Source: Ruficoccus sp. ZRK36
GTDB lineage: Bacteria; Verrucomicrobiota; Verrucomicrobiia; Opitutales; Cerasicoccaceae
Direction of reading: 5' to 3'
Length of the DNA stretch: 64,000 bases
NCBI RefSeq assembly: GCF_019603315.1
Contig: NZ_CP080649.1
Span: 1,689,501-1,753,500, forward strand
Below, piece by piece: positions 56,163-64,000 of this stretch. Position 1 is the first letter of the stretch; the number at the start of each line of letters is the position of its first letter. The translations under genes were made by a program, and so were the position numbers. The notes under the pieces were generated by a model that saw only the letters and a program-made list of their open reading frames with translations, had not been told where the DNA came from and ran no database searches.

Positions 56163-57152
56163 ATGAGCTATCGCCCCGCTGACAACCGCTACGAAAAAAC
56201 GCCCTACGTCCGCTGCGGGCGCTCAGGCCTGAAGCTGCCAGAGATTTCACTGGGGCTGTGGCACAACTTCGGGGGCGTGGATGTGGAGGAAAATGCCCGG
56301 GCCATGATCCTGCACAGTTTCGACCAGGGGATCACGCACTTCGACCTGGCGAACAACTACGGGCCGCCTCCCGGCTCGGCTGAGGAGACCTTTGGGCGTG
56401 TGCTCAAGCGGGATCTGCTCCCCTGGCGTGACGAGTTGATCATCTCGACCAAGGCCGGCTACCACATGTGGAAAGGCCCTTACGGCGAGTGGGGATCACG
56501 CAAATACATGCTCAGCAGCCTGGACCAGAGTCTTGAGCGCATGGGGCTGGACTACGTGGACATCTTTTACTCACACCGCCCGGACCCGGACACGCCGCTG
56601 GAGGAGACGGTCGGGGCGCTGGCCACCGCCGTGCAGAGTGGGCGGGCGCTCTACGTCGGGATTTCCAACTACGACGCGACCCGCACACGGGAGGCTTCGC
56701 GCCTGCTGCGCGAGTGGAAAATCCCCTGCCTGATCCATCAGCCGCGCTACAACATGTTTGACCGCTGGATCGAGCCCGAGCTGTGCCCGGCATTGAGCGA
56801 GGAGGGGATCGGCTGTATCGTTTTCAGCCCGCTGGCGCAGGGAATGCTGACCGGACGCTATCTGGATGGGCTGCCGGAGGACTCCCGCGCGGTCAAGTCC
56901 CATGGATTTCTCAAGGAAGCCGCTGTCCGCGAGCAATTGCCCAAGATCAAAGCCCTCAATGAGGTGGCCCAAGCCCGTGGTCAGACCCTGGCGCAGCTCG
57001 CCATTGCCTGGGTGCTGCGTCTGCCCGAGGTGACCTCCGCCCTGATCGGGGCCAGCCGTGTCGCGCAGATCGACGATTGTCTGGCCGCGCTCGACGCCCC
57101 GGCTTTCAGTGATGAGGAGCTGGCCAAGATCGAGACGATTCTGGCGGAGTAG
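56163..57152 (+). CDS. Aldo/keto reductase (YghZ-like)
   Basis: A 329-residue NADPH-dependent oxidoreductase starting at ATG 56163. The catalytic tetrad is visible: Asp and Tyr in HFDLANNYGPPPGSAEE, Lys in IISTKAGYHMWKGPYGEWGS, and His in DIFYSHRPDPDTPLEE. The GYHMWKGPYGEWGSRKY block is typical of the YghZ (L-glyceraldehyde 3-phosphate reductase) group. Confidence 0.9.
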   Translation: MSYRPADNRYEKTPYVRCGRSGLKLPEISLGLWHNFGGVDVEENARAMILHSFDQGITHFDLANNYGPPPGSAEETFGRVLKRDLLPWRDELIISTKAGYHMWKGPYGEWGSRKYMLSSLDQSLERMGLDYVDIFYSHRPDPDTPLEETVGALATAVQSGRALYVGISNYDATRTREASRLLREWKIPCLIHQPRYNMFDRWIEPELCPALSEEGIGCIVFSPLAQGMLTGRYLDGLPEDSRAVKSHGFLKEAAVREQLPKIKALNEVAQARGQTLAQLAIAWVLRLPEVTSALIGASRVAQIDDCLAALDAPAFSDEELAKIETILAE

Positions 57153-57220
57153 GGGGCTTCGTACGCCTTTAACCGTATGGCAGGGTTGCGCCCTCTCGAA
57201 GATGCTATATAAAGACTGAC

Positions 57221-58006
57221 GTGGGACAAACGCTCAAACTCCTGACCTTTAACATCGCGCACGGGCGCGGCCTCTCGCTCTACCAGGGGTTTCACTCGGA
57301 GAAGGCGATCCGGCGTAACCTGTCGCGGATTGCCGGGCTGCTGAGTGAGAGTGGCGCGGACATTGTCGCCCTGCAGGAGGTGGACGAGCGGTCGCACTGG
57401 AACAAAAACCTCAACCTCGCCCGGCTGATTCAGGAGGAGGCGGGCTATGGGCATGCGCAGATCGGCGTCAACAACCGGCGTGCCGGGGGCAAGCCACTGG
57501 CCTACGGTAACGCCATCCTTTCGCGCCACCCGGTGCATTTCTGGGAGAACAACCCCTTTGGCAGTGCTACGCTCGGGGAGAAGGGCTTCCTGTACGCCGA
57601 GGTGGACGTGGGTGGGCACCATGTACCGTTGATCAACCTGCATCTGGACTTCCGCTCGCGCAAACGGCGCATCTGGCAGGTCGAGCGTGTGGTGCAGTAC
57701 ATGCGCCAGCGACCTTGCCCACGCAGTGGGGAGGGCGTGGTCGCGCCGATTATTTGCGGCGATTTCAATAGCCGTTCCTCGCCGGACGGGGACGCGGTCA
57801 ACCACCTCTTTCAGACTGTGCTGGCCCATGGTGACTACCGGCTCTATCCGACCGATGCGAAGACCTTCCCGACCTACTGGCCGCGCAAGGCGATCGATTT
57901 TGTCTTTGTGCCGGAGCCGTACCGGGTTGTGCAGGAGAGCGTCCCCAAGTCCTACCTGTCGGACCACTTGCCCGTGCTGGTCGAGCTTGAGATGCCGGGA
58001 CGATAG
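57221..58006 (+). CDS. Endonuclease/exonuclease/phosphatase-family protein
   Basis: A 261-residue metal-dependent hydrolase with a GTG start at 57221. Core EEP motifs are LKLLTFNIAHGRG, IVALQEVDERS, PIICGDFNSRSSPDGD, IDFVFVPEPYR and the closing LSDHLPVLVEL, with the catalytic His. Members cut DNA, phospholipids or inositol phosphates; the substrate is not clear. There is no signal peptide. Confidence 0.88.
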   Translation: MGQTLKLLTFNIAHGRGLSLYQGFHSEKAIRRNLSRIAGLLSESGADIVALQEVDERSHWNKNLNLARLIQEEAGYGHAQIGVNNRRAGGKPLAYGNAILSRHPVHFWENNPFGSATLGEKGFLYAEVDVGGHHVPLINLHLDFRSRKRRIWQVERVVQYMRQRPCPRSGEGVVAPIICGDFNSRSSPDGDAVNHLFQTVLAHGDYRLYPTDAKTFPTYWPRKAIDFVFVPEPYRVVQESVPKSYLSDHLPVLVELEMPGR

Positions 58007-58016
58007 GCCAGGACCT

Positions 58017-58060
58017 GCGATCCTCCGGATCACTTGGACATTTTCAGGGGAAAATGCCGG
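58017..58060. repeat. GGCATTTTC-type hairpin repeat, copy 3
   Basis: GCGATCCTCCGGATCAC is followed by GGACATTTTC-AGGG-GAAAATGCC, closely like 41270-41317. It lies just after the EEP gene. Confidence 0.6.
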
Positions 58061-58114
58061 TGGTGAGCGCTTTGCTTCCATGGGAACGTGAGGCCACATC
58101 AAGCGTTCGCATGA

Positions 58115-58146
58115 AAAAACCGCCTCCGGGTCGGGAAGCGGTTTTG
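58115..58146 (-). terminator. Terminator of the acidic-tail protein gene
   Basis: AAAACCGC pairs with GCGGTTTT, with a CCCG-type inner stem between, and is followed by T on the minus strand. It lies about 25 bp past the stop at 58170. Confidence 0.7.
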
Positions 58147-58169
58147 AAAAGCAAAGCGTGGTTCAGGAC

Positions 58170-58943
58170 TTACTTGCGGCGGCGTGAGCGAGGTTCTTCT
58201 TCCTCCTCTTCATCGTCATCGCTGTAGTCGTCGTCATCACTGTCGGAGTCGCCGTTTTCATCGTCTTCGTCCTCCTCGTCTTCGTCCTCGTCCCACTTCA
58301 TGGTTTCGTCTTCTTCGATCTTTTCATCGTCGTCGACGTCCGGGAAGTCTTCCTCGATTTCGTCCTCGGGGTTCTTTTCCTCGGCTTCGTCGTCCTCGAG
58401 CTCGGCTTCATAGCCAGCGGGGACGTATTCGAGGATGGAGTTGAGCTCGACAAAGACGTGGATGGCGCGGCCTTCCATGAAGTCGGCGTTCTGCTCCTCG
58501 CGGATTTCCTCCTCCAGCTCCTCGATGGTGAGCTTCTGCTCGAAGTCGATGGTGTCGTTGAGCAGCTTCACACGCAGGCGCGTGATGTGGTCGAGGAAGT
58601 CGGCGTAGGGGCCTTTTTCCTCGTCGATGATGTCTGCCAGGGCGAAGAGCATGTCCTCGCTCTCCAGGAGCGAATCATTGACGCGGACGAGGCGGAGGCG
58701 GTTGTCGTCGAGTTTCTTGTCGATCTTGAACTTGTAAAAGGCCGACTCGAGGACTTCCGGCTGAAAATCGTAGTCGCGCAGCGGCTCGATCTGATCGATG
58801 ACGTGCGAGACCTGGCGGGGGTCGATGATGCTCAGCCCGTCCACGTCCCAGTGGACGTCGTCGCTGATTTCTTCAACCCACCAGTTGAGGTCTTCACCGA
58901 GGCGGACGATGCACCATTCCAATACCGAAGATGTTTTTGCCAT
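58170..58943 (-). CDS. Protein with very acidic C-terminal tail
   Basis: A 257-residue protein started at ATG 58943 (MAKTSSVLEWCIVRLGEDLN). The first 175 residues look folded (WWVEEISDDVHWDVDGLSII, then helices). Residues from about 178 are almost all Asp and Glu (for example DEDEDEEDEDDENGDSDSDD) and close with the basic RSRRRK. I do not recognise the family. Acidic tails like this often mimic nucleic acid or bind basic proteins. It has its own terminator. Confidence 0.72.
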   Translation of the reverse strand: MAKTSSVLEWCIVRLGEDLNWWVEEISDDVHWDVDGLSIIDPRQVSHVIDQIEPLRDYDFQPEVLESAFYKFKIDKKLDDNRLRLVRVNDSLLESEDMLFALADIIDEEKGPYADFLDHITRLRVKLLNDTIDFEQKLTIEELEEEIREEQNADFMEGRAIHVFVELNSILEYVPAGYEAELEDDEAEEKNPEDEIEEDFPDVDDDEKIEEDETMKWDEDEDEEDEDDENGDSDSDDDDYSDDDEEEEEEPRSRRRK

Positions 58944-59128
58944 ATGTGCGATTGGGGATGTTCGAAAATAAAGGTTTGTCAAGGGAGGGCAAAAGGTGTG
59001 TGCATTTTCCTCCGTTAGTTTGTTGAATGCACCAGCTTTGAAAGTTTTTTAAGCGCTATTCCAAGGGAAAAATGTAATTTTTTTGCCATACGCCATAACT
59101 CGGCGCTGGCAGCCTGAACTTTAGATAT

Positions 59129-60205
59129 ATGGGAGACCTGTACGAACACGTCGTCCGCCCCGTCCTTTTCAAGACTGACGCGGAAAGCGCCCACGAACGC
59201 TCGATCAGCTGGCTGAAGCTGCTGATGCGGGCTCGTCCGTTGGCAAATCTCATGGCGGCCTACAACCGCCCTGGCAAGAATCGCCCCGTGAAATGCTTCG
59301 GGCTGACCTTCCCGAACCCGGTGGGGCTGGCCGCAGGCTACGACAAGAATGCCACGGTCTGGCCGGTCATGCCGGCTCTGGGCTTCGGCTTCGTCGAGGT
59401 GGGCACCGTCACCTGGCACGAGCAGCCCGGCAACCAGCGTCCGCGTATCTTCCGCCTGATCAAGGACGAGGCCGTGATCAACCGCATGGGCTTCAACAAT
59501 GACGGCGCCAAGGCCGTGGCCGAGCGTCTGGCCCGCTCCGGCGAGTTTAAGCGCCGCAAGATCCCCCTGGGGATGAATATCGGCAAGAGCAAGATCGCCA
59601 GCCTGGAGCAGGCCCCTGAGGATTACCTGAACTCTTACCACGCCTTGGCCGACTTCGCCGACTACTTTACCATCAACGTCAGCAGCCCGAACACGCCCCA
59701 GCTGCGTGAACTCCAAGCCAAGGCCCGGCTGCGTGACCTGCTCTCGACCCTCCTGCAGGCTGACGCCGAGCGCGCCCGCAAGCTTGGAGTGGCCCGTCTG
59801 CCTTTCCTCGTAAAGATCGCTCCCGACCTGACCTACCGTCAGGTGGACGATGTGCTGGAAACGGTTCAGGACCTGGGAATGGCTGGCGTAGTCGCCACCA
59901 ACACCATGGTTGAGCGCCCCGAAGGCATTGACGATGGCGGTGAGAGTGGTGGCCTCAGCGGCCGCCCCATTCACACTCGCTCGGTGCAGATGGTGAACTA
60001 CATCCACCGCTCGACCGGCGGTAAGCTGCCCATCATCGGCGTGGGAGGCATCATGGATGCCCGTAGCGCCGGGCAGATGCTGGACGCAGGAGCCAGCCTC
60101 GTGCAGGTCTACACCGGCATGATCTATCGCGGTCCCTTCTTCGCTCGCGACATCGTGCAGGCCCTCCAGTGGAACAACGCCGAGTGGGTTGGTGCCCGCG
60201 CCTAG
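59129..60205 (+). CDS. pyrD: Dihydroorotate dehydrogenase (quinone), class 2
   Basis: A 358-residue flavoenzyme of pyrimidine synthesis that oxidises dihydroorotate with quinone. Class 2 hallmarks are the N-terminal helical part (LYEHVVRPVLFKTDAESAHE), GLTFPNPVGLAAGYDKNATV, TINVSSPNTPQLRELQ with the catalytic Ser, FLVKIAPDLT, ATNTMVERP, and IGVGGIMDARSAGQMLDAGA. It is probably membrane-associated. Confidence 0.95.
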   Translation: MGDLYEHVVRPVLFKTDAESAHERSISWLKLLMRARPLANLMAAYNRPGKNRPVKCFGLTFPNPVGLAAGYDKNATVWPVMPALGFGFVEVGTVTWHEQPGNQRPRIFRLIKDEAVINRMGFNNDGAKAVAERLARSGEFKRRKIPLGMNIGKSKIASLEQAPEDYLNSYHALADFADYFTINVSSPNTPQLRELQAKARLRDLLSTLLQADAERARKLGVARLPFLVKIAPDLTYRQVDDVLETVQDLGMAGVVATNTMVERPEGIDDGGESGGLSGRPIHTRSVQMVNYIHRSTGGKLPIIGVGGIMDARSAGQMLDAGASLVQVYTGMIYRGPFFARDIVQALQWNNAEWVGARA

Positions 60206-60553
60206 GCGGGTTGCACCCGCTGGCACTCCGGCTGGAGCAGCATACATGGGGCTCTGCCCCATCGCTCGCTAGGGCTCGCTGCCCCGGTGCGTGACCGCAC
60301 AGGAAAATGAGTGACTGTGCGCCCCCAAGCGCTGCGGTAGATACGTTGGACCTGCATTTGTTCAGCGAGTCTGTGGCGATAGAAATCTCGCCATGGCATT
60401 TTCTCCTGAAAATGCCATCCAGATGCGAAGCATCTAGGGTCCAGGGCCGCGCCCTGGGGATTTTGGTGTTGCAAGGGTGGGAGATTATTAGCTTTTCTAC
60501 TTGGATGCTGCCGGGCGTATCCGGTGGCTTAATGACTGTACCGACTACTGGCC
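60206..60553. repeat. Mosaic of dispersed short repeats
   Basis: No gene. It holds GGGGCTCTGCCCCATCGCTC and GGTGCGTGACCGCAC (both also at 52150-52210, in opposite relative order) and a perfect GGCATTTTC-TCCT-GAAAATGCC hairpin at 60395-60417 (copy 4). Small GC-rich inverted repeats such as CCAGGGC...GCCCTGG lie near 60440-60457. Confidence 0.6.
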
Positions 60554-62194
<1,641 letters not shown>

Positions 62195-62248
62195 GGCAGC
62201 GAGAGGCCCCTCCAGAGCCGTCTGAGCACGGTTCTGATCCTATTTACA

Positions 62249-62279
62249 ACGCCTCGGCCAATCCGGCCGGGGCGTTTTT
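62249..62279 (+). terminator. Terminator of the fumarase gene
   Basis: ACGCCTCGGCC pairs with GGCCGGGGCGT around an AATCC loop, followed by TTTT. It lies 55 bp past the stop. Confidence 0.9.
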
Positions 62280-62485
62280 GTGTCTAGTGGGGGAGGGTGG
62301 CGCGAGTGGCGGTTGCGTGACTGAAAAGTGACTGTTGGTAAACGCCAAAACACCGCAATAACCCGCAAAAACCGCATTGTGCGCGCTGAGCGCCTTTGTC
62401 TAAGAAATACCAGCACACGCGCATAACCTTCTGGATATAAGCACTTAGAACGAAAAAAAAGCCCGCAAATGCGGGCTTTTAAAAG
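62280..62485. other. Spacer between fumarase and tRNA-Leu
   Basis: No gene. It includes GTGACTG-AAAA-GTGACTG (62328-62345), a short direct repeat beside the 3' side of tRNA-Leu, and the tRNA terminator (62461-62480: GCCCGC-AAAT-GCGGGC then T on the minus strand via the A run). Confidence 0.5.
62461..62476 (-). terminator. Terminator after tRNA-Leu
   Basis: GCCCGC pairs with GCGGGC around an AAAT loop. A runs on the left and T runs on the right make it work in both directions; it ends the tRNA-Leu transcript. Confidence 0.85.
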
Positions 62486-62570
62486 TGGTGCTCAGGATGG
62501 GACTCGAACCCATACACCTCTCGGCACCGCCCCCTCAAGACGGCGTGTCTACCAATTCCACCACCTGAGC
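62486..62570 (-). tRNA. tRNA-Leu (GAG)
   Basis: An 85-base class II tRNA with encoded CCA. The acceptor GCTCAGG pairs with CCTGAGC. The anticodon loop is CTTGAGG, giving anticodon GAG. The long variable arm (GGTGCCGAGAGGTGT) and GGTTCGAGTCCC T-arm are present. Confidence 0.95.
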
Positions 62571-62859
62571 AGATCGTGTGAAATGAAGCAGAAAGAGAAA
62601 ACGTGTTGCGGGAGCCTGCGCAACAAAAAACTTCATCTGTTTTCTGATTTCGTTCCAGCAAGGGTGCTTCGATGGTATGAAAAACGCTTTGAAAAGGCCA
62701 AATCACCTTATTCCATGGGCACATCTTCCCTATAAAGCTTATTGCCATGGGTCCGTTTTTCCTCCTAGTGTGCGGTCTTTCGCTTGGAAACCCGACCCCA
62801 TTGCCTGGACGGTAAACGCTACAAAACTTTTTCCTCTTCACATTCTCTGCTGCGGTAAC

Positions 62860-64000
62860 ATGGCTGGAACATCACAATCCGGTAAGGATGCGGACAACCC
62901 CTCCGCTATTGACTTAAGCGAACTGCAGGACCTCAGTTTGGGGCCTGACTGGACGAGCGGTAAGTCCATCACGACGCATACGCGGGACCGTGGTCGTAAT
63001 GACCGTGGCCCTGCTGGCAAGCGTGGGGGACCTCCCTCCGCGCGCCGTGACCGCCGCCCGGCGCGTCCTCCCCGCGAAGGAGGCTCACGCGATGAGCGCG
63101 CCTCGCGCGACCAGCGTGGCGGGGGCAACCGTCGCCGTGACCGCCGTGAGGAAGCCGCCCCGCAGGAGGAGTACCAGCCGATCGTGGAGGTGCTTTTCTA
63201 TCCCGAGGATATTCCTTTCAAGGCCCTGTGCCACGCGATCAAGACCTCTTGCCGCACCTACGAACTTTTTGAGCTGGCCCGCCTGATCCTGAGCAAGCCC
63301 GAGCGCTATGTGACGGTGATGAAGCCGCTGCCCGGTATGCCCGGCTCGATCGAGCGCTTTGTGGTTTCCGTGCCAGACGGTCTGCCGTTCGAGTCCGAGG
63401 AGGCCGCGCTGAGCCACGTGATGGAGCAGCATCTGGATCGCTTTTTCACCACTGAAGAGGTTGAGATCGACCCGCCCAAGGGCTCGTTCCAGATCGTCAA
63501 TCGCTGCGGGGTGACCGGTGAGCTGTTGGGACCCCCCAACTACCACCGCTATCAGGCCCTGCTGGCTGAGCACCATGCCCGCCGCCTGCCGAATATGCCG
63601 TTTGAGCGTTTTCAGCAGAAGATCGAGGCGGTCAAGGAGCAGGAGGTCATCGATGCATGGCTGAAGAAAATGTCCTGCGTGACCCGCTTCAAGGTCATCT
63701 CCCCGCGTGAGGGTGAGCCTGAGGCTCTGGATGGGGTCGAGGCCGCAAAGCATTTCCTGCTGGCCAAGCGCCGCAGCGAGGTCGTCCGCGACTCCGAGCA
63801 GGTACGCCTCTCCGGCAAGCTTGTGGAAAAGCTCCCCGATGGCCCGATCGCCCGCTCGGTCAAGGCTGTGCACGAGCGTCAGCTGCGCTTCCCGCTGGAT
63901 ACGGCGAATAACCTGCGCGGCCGCCTGCGCCGGATGAACTTCACCATCTACAAGCGTGGCGCCAAGGGCGTTTCCTACGTCTGCGCGGTGAAGCGTGCCT
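62860..64000 (+). CDS. Arg-rich conserved protein, cut by window end
   Basis: An open frame from ATG 62860 to the window end (380 codons, no stop). Residues 1-45 are acidic to neutral, 45-105 are a disordered Arg/Gly/Asp-rich stretch (KRGGPPSARRDRRPARPPRE) likely to bind RNA or DNA, and a folded region begins near 108 (EYQPIVEVLFYPEDIPFKAL, CHAIKTSCRTYELFELARLI). I do not recognise a named domain; similar long proteins occur in Verrucomicrobia. The frame has the GC-rich codon use of the core genome. Confidence 0.75.
   Translation, partial: MAGTSQSGKDADNPSAIDLSELQDLSLGPDWTSGKSITTHTRDRGRNDRGPAGKRGGPPSARRDRRPARPPREGGSRDERASRDQRGGGNRRRDRREEAAPQEEYQPIVEVLFYPEDIPFKALCHAIKTSCRTYELFELARLILSKPERYVTVMKPLPGMPGSIERFVVSVPDGLPFESEEAALSHVMEQHLDRFFTTEEVEIDPPKGSFQIVNRCGVTGELLGPPNYHRYQALLAEHHARRLPNMPFERFQQKIEAVKEQEVIDAWLKKMSCVTRFKVISPREGEPEALDGVEAAKHFLLAKRRSEVVRDSEQVRLSGKLVEKLPDGPIARSVKAVHERQLRFPLDTANNLRGRLRRMNFTIYKRGAKGVSYVCAVKRA

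Noticed and set aside
56981-58102. 373-codon minus-strand frame over the aldo/keto reductase and EEP genes
   Set aside because: Covers two well-supported plus-strand genes; it is a composition artefact.
59015-60262. 415-codon frame opposite pyrD
   Set aside because: Antisense shadow; pyrD has full family conservation on the plus strand.

Overview
The window looks like chromosomal DNA of a marine-type Verrucomicrobiota (class Opitutia is my best guess). This is inferred from gene content, not from any marker search: a GxxExxY protein, a PEP/PFE-CTERM-like surface protein, lysine/alanine-rich protein tails, pyruvate phosphate dikinase, a double-length UvrA and several Verrucomicrobia-style membrane and secreted hypotheticals. 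The core genome is GC-rich. Stretches around 5.7-8.7 kb and especially 15.5-19.7 kb are clearly richer in A+T.

Layout. (1) 1-5.0 kb, minus strand: an envelope operon of secreted or lipoprotein genes around an ExbB/ExbD-like proton-channel pair and a proline-rich TonB-like protein. It is divergent from a plus-strand group at 5.1-7.6 kb holding an ECF-type sigma factor, an FHA-domain protein, a duplicated LPP20-like secreted protein and a small lipoprotein. (2) 7.6-10.3 kb: a decayed spacer, a small conserved protein and a secreted DUF4424-like protein. (3) 10.4-19.9 kb: an accessory island ending at tRNA-Asp. It holds a broken recombinase-associated gene, an AAA ATPase plus subtilisin-like protease operon, an IS1595-type transposase remnant, and an AT-rich module. 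That module has an HUH/relaxase-like protein, two unknown proteins, an XRE repressor and a frameshifted gene with two excisionase-like domains. Three matching 17-bp palindromes (GTGCG-N7-CGCAC) lie before the relaxase operon and before the repressor, suggesting one regulatory circuit. (4) 20-35 kb: vWA protein, acyltransferase, an RND exporter with a cyclic-nucleotide-binding tail and its LolA-like partner, an orphan response regulator, hflX, a GxxExxY cassette bounded by inverted repeats, ppdK, tatC, a surface protein and a PAS protein. (5) 35-64 kb: mainly housekeeping genes (eno, a DEAD-box helicase, a four-ATPase UvrA, pyrD, class I fumarase, tRNA-Leu) with an unusual three-module protein (hydrolase, DedA, ATP-grasp).

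Intergenic DNA between 41 and 61 kb carries small dispersed repeats. One is a pair of elements with conserved flanks but different, perfectly complementary hairpin arms. The strongest candidate for an undescribed system is the 15.2-18.9 kb relaxase/repressor module with its three operators. The AAA-subtilase pair is a plausible host-defence module. All functions are read from motifs by eye; no database search was done.
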